Positions 16,803-25,534 of a DNA stretch of 64,000 nt are shown one piece after another; the first letter of the stretch is position 1, and the number at the start of each line of letters is the position of its first letter. A program made the translations under genes and the position numbers. The stretch comes from Streptomyces sp. col6 (GTDB lineage: Bacteria > Actinomycetota > Actinomycetes > Streptomycetales > Streptomycetaceae). Under the pieces are notes generated by a model. It was not told where the DNA came from. It did no database searches and worked only from the letters and a program-made list of their open reading frames with translations. The DNA lies in the NCBI RefSeq assembly GCF_008042035.1, contig NZ_RDBL01000012.1, positions 124,001-188,000 of the forward strand. Direction: 5' to 3'.

Positions 16803-18723
16803 GCCCCTGCCCTCGGTCCGGGTCGTCGGCGACGGCGTGCTCCGCACCGCTGTGGACGCCGCACTGAGGAAGTCGGAGTCCCCCGCGGCGGACCTGCCGG
16901 CCGTGGTCGTCGTCTCGGACGCCTGGGAGCCGGACCCGGTCGCACGGGCGGGCGCCCTCTCCGTACCCGTGCTGCCCATCGGAACCGAGCCGGGCCACGT
17001 CGTGATCGGACCGCTCACCACACCGGGCACCCCCGGCTGCTGGACCTGCGCCGAACTGCGCCGGGACCGCAACCACCCCGGGCGCGCCGCGGTGCGTGCC
17101 CGGCACGGGGACGCCCTGGCGAGCCGTCCCTTCTCCGCGCTGAACGGCTTCGCCGCCGACGCCGTCGGTGCCTTGGCCGCCGCGGAGATCGCCGCCCTGT
17201 CCGATGGCGGCGCACCGCGCACCAGGGGTGCGTTCCTGCGGGTCGCCCTCGCGGATCTCACCGTACGCACGCATCGGGTGCTGGCCGACCCGCTCTGCCC
17301 CCGCTGCGGTGTGCTGCCCGACGACACGGCGGAACGGGCCACGATCGTGCCGGAGCCCCGGCCGAAGCCACACCCCGGCGCCTTCCGGCTGCGGTCGGCC
17401 GGCCATGAACACCGCTCGCTGCTGGGCCACTTCGTCGATCCGGAGTCCGGTCTCATCGCCGAGGTCCGCACCGGTGACGAGGGCGGGCTGCCGGTCGCCC
17501 GTGCCCCGCTGGCTATGCGCGGCACCACGGCGGAGGAGGCGGGCTGGGGCCGGAGCGACACCTACCGGGCCAGCGAGCTGACGGCGGTCCTGGAGGCCGT
17601 CGAGCGGTGGGGCGGGCTGCAGGCCGGCGGGCGGCGCACCACCGTGCGCGGCTCCTACCGCGCACTGCGCGAGGACGCCGTCCATCCCCCGTCGCTCGGG
17701 CTGTACGGCGCGGAGCGCTACGCGGAGCCCGGCTTCCCCTTCGTCCCCTTCCACGAGGACCTCGAACTGCGCTGGGTGTGGGCCCATTCCTTCGCCGGGG
17801 GCCGCCCGGTCCTCGTACCGGAGACGTATGCCTACTACGGCGCGCATGTGCTGTACCGGGACGAGCCGAGGCTCGCGTACGAGATCTCCAACGGCTGCGC
17901 GCTGGGGAGTTGCCGGGAGGAGGCGATTCTCTACGGGCTCCTGGAGGTGGCGGAGCGCGATGCGTTCCTGATGGCGTGGTACGCCCGCAGGCCGCTGCCC
18001 CGCGTCGACCTCGCGTCGGCGGCCGACCCACGGGTGCGGCTGCTCGCGGCGCACCTGGAGGAGGAGACGGACCGCACCGTGACCGTCCTGGACACCACCG
18101 TCGAGCAGGGGATTCCCTGTGTGTGGGCGATCGCCGTCGACCGCACGGACGACCCCGGCCGGGCCAGGGCACTGTGTGCCGGCGGATCGCACATCGACCC
18201 GGAGCGGGCGGTGCTCAACGCCCTGTGCGAGCTGGGCCCGATCCTGGCGAGCGTCGACCGCGCCTACCCGGGGCAGCGTGCGCGGGTGTCGGAGATGGCG
18301 GAGGACTCCGGGCTCGTACGGACGATGGGTGACCACTCGCTGCTGTACGCGGACGCCTCGGTCTTCTCCCGGCTGGAGTTCCTGTTCGCATCGGGGCGGA
18401 GCGTGACGCTTCCCGCCATGGTGCGGCGCAGTGTCCCCGTCTCCCCCACGGACCTCACCGAGGACGTCCTGCGGACCGTGGGACGGTATCTGGACACCGG
18501 GCTCGATGTGCTGGTCGTCGACCAGACCACCCCTGAGCAGGAGGGTGCGGGGCTCTCCTGTGTCAAGGTGATCGTCCCGGGCACGCTGCCGATGACCTTC
18601 GGGCACGGGATGCGCAGGGTGGAGGGGCTGCCCCGGCTGTTCGACGTGCCCCGGCGGCTCGGTGATCCTGCTCCGCCGTCGTCGGGCGAGGATCTCAACC
18701 CCTTTCCGCACCCGTTTCCCTGA
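16795..18723 (+). CDS. YcaO cyclodehydratase (TOMM azoline synthase)
   Basis: A 642-residue ATP-dependent cyclodehydratase that converts Cys/Ser to azolines. The N-terminal section (about 1-200) carries two CxxC pairs, GCWTC and LCPRCG, likely one zinc site of the E1-like/docking part. The YcaO domain follows, with ATP-site-like motifs RASELTAVLEAVERWGG (about 260), SNGCALGSCREEAILYGLLE (about 368) and GSHIDPERAVLNALCELG. The C-terminus is exactly Pro-x-Pro-x-Pro-x-Pro (PFPHPFP), the hallmark that separates azoline-forming YcaOs from other members. The ATG at 16795 overlaps the preceding gene by 8 bp. Confidence 0.95.
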   Translation: MREPLPSVRVVGDGVLRTAVDAALRKSESPAADLPAVVVVSDAWEPDPVARAGALSVPVLPIGTEPGHVVIGPLTTPGTPGCWTCAELRRDRNHPGRAAVRARHGDALASRPFSALNGFAADAVGALAAAEIAALSDGGAPRTRGAFLRVALADLTVRTHRVLADPLCPRCGVLPDDTAERATIVPEPRPKPHPGAFRLRSAGHEHRSLLGHFVDPESGLIAEVRTGDEGGLPVARAPLAMRGTTAEEAGWGRSDTYRASELTAVLEAVERWGGLQAGGRRTTVRGSYRALREDAVHPPSLGLYGAERYAEPGFPFVPFHEDLELRWVWAHSFAGGRPVLVPETYAYYGAHVLYRDEPRLAYEISNGCALGSCREEAILYGLLEVAERDAFLMAWYARRPLPRVDLASAADPRVRLLAAHLEEETDRTVTVLDTTVEQGIPCVWAIAVDRTDDPGRARALCAGGSHIDPERAVLNALCELGPILASVDRAYPGQRARVSEMAEDSGLVRTMGDHSLLYADASVFSRLEFLFASGRSVTLPAMVRRSVPVSPTDLTEDVLRTVGRYLDTGLDVLVVDQTTPEQEGAGLSCVKVIVPGTLPMTFGHGMRRVEGLPRLFDVPRRLGDPAPPSSGEDLNPFPHPFP

Positions 18724-18772
18724 CGGGCCCCCGGCCTCAGATCCGCGCCATCCGTACGAGAGGTGCCCTCCG

Positions 18773-19978
18773 ATGACCACGACCGGTGAGCAGGCCGCCG
18801 TCGCCTACCCCTTCCACCCGCCGCGGGGTGTGCGCATCGATCCCGAGTTCGCCCGGCTGCGCGGCGAGCGGCCACTGGCCAGGATCACCATGCCGTACGG
18901 CGGTGAGGCATGGCTGGTGACCCGGTACGAGGACGTCAGGACCGTGCTGGCCGACAGCAGGTTCAGCAGGGCCGCCACGCTCGGCGAGGACGTGCCCCGG
19001 CTGGTTCCGCTGGTGCAGCAGGTGTCGAGCATCCTGACGATGGACCCGCCCGATCACACCCGTCAACGGCGGCTGGTGGCCAAGGCGTTCACCGCTCGGC
19101 GGATGCGTGAGCTGCGGCCGAGGGTGGAGTCCTTCGTCGGTCAGCTGATCGACCGGATGGTCGCCAAGGGCCCGTCGGCCGATCTTGTGGCGGGTCTCAC
19201 CAGGCCTCTTCCGGTGCTGGTGATCTGCGAGCTGCTGGGAGTGCCGTTCGCCGAGCGGCGGCTGTTCTATCTCTGGTCGGAGGCGATGCGCTCCACCGGG
19301 GCCGACGCGGTCGCGAAGATGCGCAGGGCGGGCCGCCTGCCCTGGGACTACCTCGCGGAACGGATCGCCGTCGAGCGCGAGAACCCCTCCGACAATCTGC
19401 TGGGGACACTGGTCCGGGCGCGGGACGACGAAGACCGGCTCAGCGAGCAGGAGTTGGTGAGCTTCGCCGTGACACTGCTGCTGGCGGGGCATGAGACGAC
19501 GACGGATGAGCTGGGCAACTTCGTCTACACGCTGCTGACCCATCCGGAGCATCTGGAGCGGCTGCGTGCGGACCCCGCGCTGCTCGAGCCCGCGGTCGAG
19601 GAACTGCTCCGCTATGTGCCGATCGGCACGCTGTCCGGATTCACGAGGATCGCCACGGAAGATGTACGGCTCGGTGGCGGGCTGGTGCGGGCGGGTGACG
19701 CGGTGGTGGTGCAGGCGGACTCGGCCAACCATGACGAATCGGTGTTCGAGAACCCGGAGGAGCTGGACTTCGGCCGGGTCAACAACCGCCATCTGGCCTT
19801 CGGTTACGGCCCGCACCGGTGTCTCGGCGCCCAGTTGGCGCAGATCGAACTGAGGGCTGCGATCGGGGCACTGATCACCCGGCTGCCCGGCCTCGCGCTG
19901 GCCGTTCCGGAGCACGAGGTGCCGTGGAAACTGGGCCGCTCCGCTCTGGGCCCGGAGGCGCTGCCGGTCACCTGGTAG
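18773..19978 (+). CDS. Cytochrome P450 (CYP107-like)
   Basis: A 401-residue soluble P450. The I-helix motif is AGHETT (near residue 238), the K-helix ExxR lies in VEELLRYVP, and the heme loop is FGYGPHRCLGAQLA near residue 345, so all catalytic elements are intact. It starts 49 bp after the YcaO stop on the same strand and is the last gene of the operon. It most likely tailors the thiopeptide by hydroxylation or epoxidation, perhaps on Leu12, Pro13 or Ala2 of the core. No dedicated ferredoxin is encoded nearby. It converges with the NRPS gene across 36 bp. Confidence 0.93.
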   Translation: MTTTGEQAAVAYPFHPPRGVRIDPEFARLRGERPLARITMPYGGEAWLVTRYEDVRTVLADSRFSRAATLGEDVPRLVPLVQQVSSILTMDPPDHTRQRRLVAKAFTARRMRELRPRVESFVGQLIDRMVAKGPSADLVAGLTRPLPVLVICELLGVPFAERRLFYLWSEAMRSTGADAVAKMRRAGRLPWDYLAERIAVERENPSDNLLGTLVRARDDEDRLSEQELVSFAVTLLLAGHETTTDELGNFVYTLLTHPEHLERLRADPALLEPAVEELLRYVPIGTLSGFTRIATEDVRLGGGLVRAGDAVVVQADSANHDESVFENPEELDFGRVNNRHLAFGYGPHRCLGAQLAQIELRAAIGALITRLPGLALAVPEHEVPWKLGRSALGPEALPVTW

Positions 19979-20014
19979 ACCGGCGGTGCTTCCGGCGGAT
20001 GGCGCCCGGCCCGT

Positions 20015-23000
20015 TCAGGCGTCGGCCCTGAGGGCCCGGACGACCTCGGCCACATGGGCCACATACGCGTCGGCCGAAGCGCGCGCGTCGGCTGCGGGAA
20101 TCGCGTCGGTCCGGTAGCGCAGCACGCCGCCGACGGCCGGATGCGGCCAGAGTTCCACGGTCAGCTCGGGTCCCGCGTTCACCGAGGGGATCCGGATCAG
20201 CTCGGCATCCGCCTCGCCCAACCGCAGGGTGGTGGGCGGGAGTTCCTCCTGAAGCAGATACGCCTGCAGCAGGGGGTGGCGCCGGTGTCCTGCGGGGAGC
20301 TCGGGCATCACGGCCCCCATCGGTACCAGGGGCGGCCGCATCGCCGTCCGCAGTTCGGCGGCGGCCGCCTTGGCCAGCTCGGCCGGGCTCGTGGCCGTGG
20401 CGGGCAGCCGCAGCGGGAGCAGCCCCGCCATGCAGCCGACGAGCCCGCTCTCGTCCTCGGTGTAGCGGCCGCTCACCGGGACGGCGACCGCCGGGTCGGG
20501 TGCACCCGTAAGGGACCGCAGCAGCATGACGTAAGCGGCGTAGAAGACCGACATGGCCGTGCCGTGGACGGTGGCCGCCGCCGCGCCCACGTCCGCCAGC
20601 AGCCGCGCGTCGATCGCGAGGGGCACCTCGGCGGCAGGCCCGGTCCACGGCAGACCGTCGCGTCCGAGGGGGAAGGCCAGTTCGGGGGCGTCGGCCATCC
20701 TTCTGCGCCGGGCCCAGATCGCCTTGGGCAGCAGCTCGCGGTGCTGCTCACGGTGGGCGGCGATGATACGGAAGTACGAGGGCGGCGGCTCGGCCGAAGG
20801 TATCCGGCCGTCGGCCAGCACTGTGTAGGCGGAGGCGAGTTCTTCGCTGAACACCCGCGCCGACCAGCCGTCGAAGAAGATGTGGTGGGCGCTGATCGCG
20901 AGGACCGCGTCGTCGCTGCCCGCCACCGGGAAGAGCTCGGCCCGTATCGGGCTTCTGGCCGCCAGGTCGAAGGGGCGCATCGCCGCCGTGGTCGCCGCGT
21001 GCTCCGCGGTGGCCAGGTCGGTGCTCGTACCGTGCCGACGCAGCAGCCCCCTCGCCTCGCTCGCCGGCAGGACACGCACCGACGGCCGGTCGGGGTCGTC
21101 GCCGAACCGGACGCGCAGCACCTCGTGACGGGCGACGAGGTGGTCCAGGGCGGCGGCCAGCAGGGCGGGGTCGGTCTTGCCGCGCAGCCGGTAGACCACG
21201 GGCACCACGGCCTCGTCGAGGCGGCTGCCGCCGCGCATCGCCTGCCAGAAACTGCCGAAGATGAAAGGGAGTTCCTTCGGCACGTACCCGGTCTCGGGGC
21301 CGGGGTCCGCCTCCGTCGCTCCCCCGTCGTCCGGTGCCGGGGCGGCCGGGGCGTCGGCGAGGAGTCCGGCGATGCGGCGAGGTGTGCGGGCCCGGAAGAT
21401 GTCCGCCGGGCCGATGCCCCGGGCGTGCAGCCGGCCGAGCCGGGTGGCCAGGCGCATGGCGGTCAGTGAGGTGGCGCCCCGGTCGAAGAGGTCGTCGCCG
21501 GGGCCGACGGGGTAGCCCAGCAGTCCGGACGCGACCGCGCGCACGGCTTCGGTGAGCCCGTCACCGTCCGGCTGCCCGGCCCGCGCACCCGTATCGCCCT
21601 CGTCCGGTGGCCCGTCGGCGCGCTGCGACTCACGGTCCGCCACGAGTGCGGCCAGGGCCCGCTGGTCGGCCTTGCCGTTCGCCGTGAGGGGGAACTCGTC
21701 GACGGCGAACCACAGATCGGGGACGAACCCCGCGGGCAGCGCCTCGGCCACCGCTTCCCGCACCCGGGCGGGCGGCACCGTGCCGTCGGGCGCCCGGTAG
21801 AACGCCGCCGTCCTGGTCGCGCTGGGCGCGCCGTGCGGCAGCCCCAGCACCACACAGCGCCCCACTCCGGGCACCCCTTCGACGATGCGCTCGATCTCCT
21901 CGGGCTCGATCCGCAGCCCGCGCACCTTCAGCTGGCGGTCCACGCGGCCCGCGAAGAGCAGCTCACCGTCCGGCCCGATCCTCGCGAGGTCGCCGGTGAG
22001 GTACGCCCGTACGGCAGCGCCGTCCGTGTCGGTGATCGTCACGAAGCGCCGGGCGGTCTCCGTGTCGGACCCCAGGTAGCCGAGGGACAACCCGTCCCCG
22101 CTGACGGCGATCTCGCCGGTCTCTCCGACGGGCACGACACGGCGCCGCTCGTCCAGGAGGTGGATGTCGGTGTTCGTCACGGGGGTCCCGATGGGCACGT
22201 CGTCGTCAGCCCTGTCCGCGCGGGCCGGCCAGAGCGTGGTGTTGATGGTGTTCTCGACGGGCCCGTACGCGTTGACCAGCCGGAGGCCGGGATGGGCGCG
22301 CAGACAGCGCCGTACGTGGTCCGCCGAGAGGCGCTCGCCCCCGACGAAGAGCAGGGTGAGACCCGCGAGTGATCCGGGGTCGTCGTCCACGAGCATGGCG
22401 AAGACGGGGGTGGCGGCGGAGAGGACGGTGACACCGTCGCGGACCAGTTCGCGCAGGTGCGCTCCGGTGAGATACGTGTCGTCGAAGAGCACGCAGGTGC
22501 CGCCGTTGATGAGCGTCACCCACAGTTCGAGCGCGAAGACGTCCCAGGCCGTCGAGGAGAGCTGAAGGGACGTCAGGGGGCCGTCGTGGAGGCGCCGTAC
22601 GTCGATCGCGGTGCGGGCGACACCCCGGTGCGGTGCGAGGGCCGCCTTCGGTGTGCCCGAGCTTCCCGAGGTCAGGAAGACGCAGAACGCGTCGGTTCCG
22701 GTGCCGGCCGGTGCGGGGGTATGGGGCGCGTGGGACGCGCTCGCCGCGCGCAGCTCCCGGATCGTGTGCGGGGTGAGGCGGTGCGCGGCGCCGGTCTGCC
22801 GGACGAGCTGGGCGCACCGGGCTTCCGGCCAGTCCACCGGGGCGCACGCGTAGACGGCGCCCGCCTTCAGCAGGCCGAGAAGGGTGATGACCGTGTCCGG
22901 GGTGCGCTCGGTGCGGACGACCACCACGTCGCCGGGTGCGATGCCCCGGGCGGTGAGGGCTCCCGCCATCCGGTTGGCCGCCGCCACCAGTTCGGCGTGG

Positions 23001-23158
23001 GTGAGCGTGCCGTCGCGGTGGCGCAGGGCCGGTGCGTCGGGGTGCTCGGCCGCGACCCGGTCCAGCAGGACCTCGATGCGGTCGCCAGCGGTGTACGGGG
23101 CACGTGGGCCGCGCAGGACGGACAGCTCGGGGGTGGCCGGGGTCTCGGTTTCCTCCAT
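20015..23158 (-). CDS. Stand-alone NRPS protein, A-PCP-C architecture
   Basis: A 1047-residue non-ribosomal peptide synthetase module with an unusual order and no thioesterase. The adenylation domain spans about 25-510: A3 FLTSGSSGTPK at 161-171, substrate Asp in TAWDVFALELW at 206, A10 Lys in ANGK at 496. The carrier domain spans about 535-602, with Ser564 in DRGATSLTAM. The condensation domain spans about 625-1045 with intact HHIFFDG at 758-764. The terminal C domain would release the aminoacyl unit onto a free amine or alcohol. It converges with the thiopeptide P450. The ATG at 23158 lacks a ribosome site; an alternative ATG lies at 23182, and a leaderless mRNA is possible. Confidence 0.9.
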   Translation of the reverse strand: MEETETPATPELSVLRGPRAPYTAGDRIEVLLDRVAAEHPDAPALRHRDGTLTHAELVAAANRMAGALTARGIAPGDVVVVRTERTPDTVITLLGLLKAGAVYACAPVDWPEARCAQLVRQTGAAHRLTPHTIRELRAASASHAPHTPAPAGTGTDAFCVFLTSGSSGTPKAALAPHRGVARTAIDVRRLHDGPLTSLQLSSTAWDVFALELWVTLINGGTCVLFDDTYLTGAHLRELVRDGVTVLSAATPVFAMLVDDDPGSLAGLTLLFVGGERLSADHVRRCLRAHPGLRLVNAYGPVENTINTTLWPARADRADDDVPIGTPVTNTDIHLLDERRRVVPVGETGEIAVSGDGLSLGYLGSDTETARRFVTITDTDGAAVRAYLTGDLARIGPDGELLFAGRVDRQLKVRGLRIEPEEIERIVEGVPGVGRCVVLGLPHGAPSATRTAAFYRAPDGTVPPARVREAVAEALPAGFVPDLWFAVDEFPLTANGKADQRALAALVADRESQRADGPPDEGDTGARAGQPDGDGLTEAVRAVASGLLGYPVGPGDDLFDRGATSLTAMRLATRLGRLHARGIGPADIFRARTPRRIAGLLADAPAAPAPDDGGATEADPGPETGYVPKELPFIFGSFWQAMRGGSRLDEAVVPVVYRLRGKTDPALLAAALDHLVARHEVLRVRFGDDPDRPSVRVLPASEARGLLRRHGTSTDLATAEHAATTAAMRPFDLAARSPIRAELFPVAGSDDAVLAISAHHIFFDGWSARVFSEELASAYTVLADGRIPSAEPPPSYFRIIAAHREQHRELLPKAIWARRRRMADAPELAFPLGRDGLPWTGPAAEVPLAIDARLLADVGAAAATVHGTAMSVFYAAYVMLLRSLTGAPDPAVAVPVSGRYTEDESGLVGCMAGLLPLRLPATATSPAELAKAAAAELRTAMRPPLVPMGAVMPELPAGHRRHPLLQAYLLQEELPPTTLRLGEADAELIRIPSVNAGPELTVELWPHPAVGGVLRYRTDAIPAADARASADAYVAHVAEVVRALRADA

Positions 23159-23300
23159 GCATCGCACACTAGTTGGATCCATCGGAACGGCGGGCGGCTT
23201 TCGCCGGGACCGCCGTCGCCGGGTTCTTCTGCCGTACCCCTGTTGTTCGCCCGGCCTGACTACTCTCCACTCGCCCGGTCCGGCCCAGGAGAGGTACGTC

Positions 23301-24872
23301 ATGAGCACCCCGGTCCACCGCACCCCGAGTCGGCCGTCGGCGAGAGTCCTGCCTCAGGCCCGGCAGCACCAGGGCGGGAGCCGGACCGGAACCCCGTCTC
23401 TCATGGCGCCGGACCACCCCCTCCTCGCGATCCAGTCCAGCCTCGGCAACCGGGCCGCGATCGCGGCGGTGCAGCGCGCGGGCGAAAACGCCCAGGGGGA
23501 AAAGCCGGCAGGCGCCGCCCCGCCCCCCGCGCGGAAGAGCTATCGCGACCGGATCGCCGCGATCCTCGACAAGCTCAAGAAGAACCTCGAACTCATCGAC
23601 ACCTTCGTCAAGGGCGTGCATGTCCCCGCCAACGCGGGCTTCGCCCAGCAGGCCTCCGCGACGGCGAGCGACGGCCTCAAACACTCCACCGGCGCTTCGG
23701 GGACCGCCGCCGCGTCGGAGAACCTCGTCACGGAGGCCGCGGGCGCCGTGCTCAGTGGCAAGGAGGCGGTCAAGGCCAGGAAGGACGCCACGAAGCACAA
23801 GGACGGGGCTGCGTTCCACACCGCGGACAAGAAGGCCAACTCCAAGACGGCCGACGCGGTCATCGGCGCCGCCGGAGCGGGGAACTACGTCCTCGGCATC
23901 GCGAAGGAACTGACCAAGGCGCAGATGGCGGCACACGCCGCGACGGCGTCCGAGGCGAGCGGAATCGGCTCCGGCGTCGTCGGAGCGGTGAAGGGCGCCC
24001 GCGCGGCGACGCGTGTCGGGCTGACCGCTCGTAAGTACCGCGCCCTGAAGAAGCTCGAACGGCACGACCGCACCGACGAGGGGGCCATGGCCCGGCTGAA
24101 CCGGGCGCGGCTGGACGCGGAAGCGGCCGCGGACGACGCGTACGTCGCGCTGGACGGCCACTGGGACCATGAGAGCGAGGAGCGGATGGCGCGCGTTTCC
24201 GACGCCATCGACGCGGCCTGGGCGGCGACGGGCGCCGCTCGTGACGCGGCGACGGACATCCGACGCGCCGAGGACGCCAACACGATGAACACCGTGCATG
24301 GGTACGCGCTGGGCAAGCAGCGCAACAAGCTGGGCAAGCAGGCGTTCACCGCCGTCGGCGAGTCCACCAAGGCCGCGGGCGGCATCGTGACGGCGGTGGC
24401 CGCCACGGCGGGAGGAGCCGGACTGGCGAGCAATCCGGTCGGCTGGGGCCTGGCCGCCGGGGCAGCAGGCCTGATCCTCGGCGTGACCGCCTACAAGGCC
24501 GGCCGCGCGGGCATGAAGCGTTACGAGGGGGCCCGCCACCCGGAACGCTGGTCGGCGGACGAGACCCCGGCCGCGCCCGCTTCCCGGCCGGATGCGCTGA
24601 AGGAGGCCCTGAAGTTCTGGAAGAAGGTGGAGAACGGGGAACGCCAGGCCATGGCGCGCAAGATCTACGGGCTGGCGGCGGGCACGGAGATCGACGGGAG
24701 CGGCGGGACATCGGCCGCCATGCGGGACTCGGCCAGGGCCCTCCTCGTCGCTCTGAAAGCCGGCCCCTCCCACCACCGCCAGACCCCGGAGGAGTGGGCC
24801 GACTCCCTCAACGACCCGGCGAAGAGCGCCGCGTGGGTCAAGGAGATAGCGGAGCAGCTGTCCTCGGCCTGA
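23301..24872 (+). CDS. Putative contractile-injection-system or toxin cargo protein
   Basis: A 523-residue protein with a strong AGGAGAGG ribosome site. Residues 41-60, LLAIQSSLGNRAAIAAVQRA, fit the LQRxxGNxAvxxLLQR-like N-terminal motif that I know from actinobacterial eCIS cargo and DUF4157-type toxins. Then comes a Pro/Ala linker, a long Ala/Lys-rich helical region (about 80-400, probable coiled coil), a glycine-rich hydrophobic hairpin near 375-415 (GGAGLASNPVGWGLAAGAAG) and a short helical C-terminus. No catalytic motif is evident. The hydrophobic hairpin could insert in membranes. No immunity or eCIS structural gene is adjacent, so the assignment is tentative; a structural or adhesion protein is the alternative. 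Confidence 0.55.
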   Translation: MSTPVHRTPSRPSARVLPQARQHQGGSRTGTPSLMAPDHPLLAIQSSLGNRAAIAAVQRAGENAQGEKPAGAAPPPARKSYRDRIAAILDKLKKNLELIDTFVKGVHVPANAGFAQQASATASDGLKHSTGASGTAAASENLVTEAAGAVLSGKEAVKARKDATKHKDGAAFHTADKKANSKTADAVIGAAGAGNYVLGIAKELTKAQMAAHAATASEASGIGSGVVGAVKGARAATRVGLTARKYRALKKLERHDRTDEGAMARLNRARLDAEAAADDAYVALDGHWDHESEERMARVSDAIDAAWAATGAARDAATDIRRAEDANTMNTVHGYALGKQRNKLGKQAFTAVGESTKAAGGIVTAVAATAGGAGLASNPVGWGLAAGAAGLILGVTAYKAGRAGMKRYEGARHPERWSADETPAAPASRPDALKEALKFWKKVENGERQAMARKIYGLAAGTEIDGSGGTSAAMRDSARALLVALKAGPSHHRQTPEEWADSLNDPAKSAAWVKEIAEQLSSA

Positions 24873-24914
24873 CGGACCCGTTGCCCCGGCGCGTCCCGCG
24901 CGCGACGGGGGCCG

Positions 24915-25478
24915 TCATCGGGCGGCCCTGCGGTGGCGGGTGAGGACGGCGGCGCCGACCCGCTCGGCGGCCAGGCATTCCAGCTCGGCGTGGCGGCCGT
25001 CGACGGGGAAGAGCCGGCGTCCGGTGCCGAGGACGGTGGGGAAGGTCAGCAGCCGGTACTCGTCGACCAGGTCCGCGGCCATCAGCCGGTCCACGACGCT
25101 CAGACTGCCGGTGACGACCACGTCCCGCCGCTCGCGCTCGACGGCGTCGGCCAGGTCGCCTTCGAGCAGCCGGGAGTTCCCCCATGCGGATGTGTCGTCG
25201 GCGCTCAGTGTGCGGGAGGCGACGAGCTTCGGGACGGCGTTCATCCGGGCCGAGAACGGGTCGTCGCGCCCCGGCCAGATCCGCGAGAACAGCTGCCAGG
25301 TGGCGCGCCCGAGGAGCAGCACCCCCTCGTCCAGCGTGGTCCCGAGCCGGAACTTGTCCCCTGCGACGGCCTCGGGGCCGTACCGGAACGCCCAGCCGCC
25401 CAGCGGCGTGCCGGCGGACCCGTCCGGGTCGGACACGATGCCGTCCAGGGTGATGAACTCGATGACGATGACGCTCAT
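24915..25478 (-). CDS. Dihydrofolate reductase-family protein (RibD C-terminal type)
   Basis: A 187-residue DHFR-fold reductase of the YyaP/RibD-C group. It begins IVIEFITLDGIVSDPDG (the usual SLDG motif), has LLLGRATWQLFSRIWP in the middle and DVVVTGSLSVVDRLMAADLV with EYRLLTFPTVLGTGRRLF at the end. It should bind NADPH; the substrate is unknown for most members. The gene lies downstream of, and on the same strand as, the ECF sigma gene (57-bp gap), a frequent type of neighbour for SigJ-like sigma factors. Confidence 0.85.
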   Translation of the reverse strand: MSVIVIEFITLDGIVSDPDGSAGTPLGGWAFRYGPEAVAGDKFRLGTTLDEGVLLLGRATWQLFSRIWPGRDDPFSARMNAVPKLVASRTLSADDTSAWGNSRLLEGDLADAVERERRDVVVTGSLSVVDRLMAADLVDEYRLLTFPTVLGTGRRLFPVDGRHAELECLAAERVGAAVLTRHRRAAR

Positions 25479-25534
25479 GACGAGACTCCTTCGGTTCGGT
25501 GCTCACCGGTACGTACCGGCCGCACCGCCCCGGC

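Noticed and set aside
14867..16945. Long open frame (692 codons) on the minus strand inside the thiopeptide operon
   Set aside because: It is an antisense shadow of the SagB and ocin-ThiF genes caused by high third-position GC. The translation is Arg/Ser/Pro-rich with no domain.
16690..18780. Long open frame (696 codons) on the minus strand over the YcaO gene
   Set aside because: Antisense shadow; the plus-strand YcaO has clear motifs and the PxPxPxP end.
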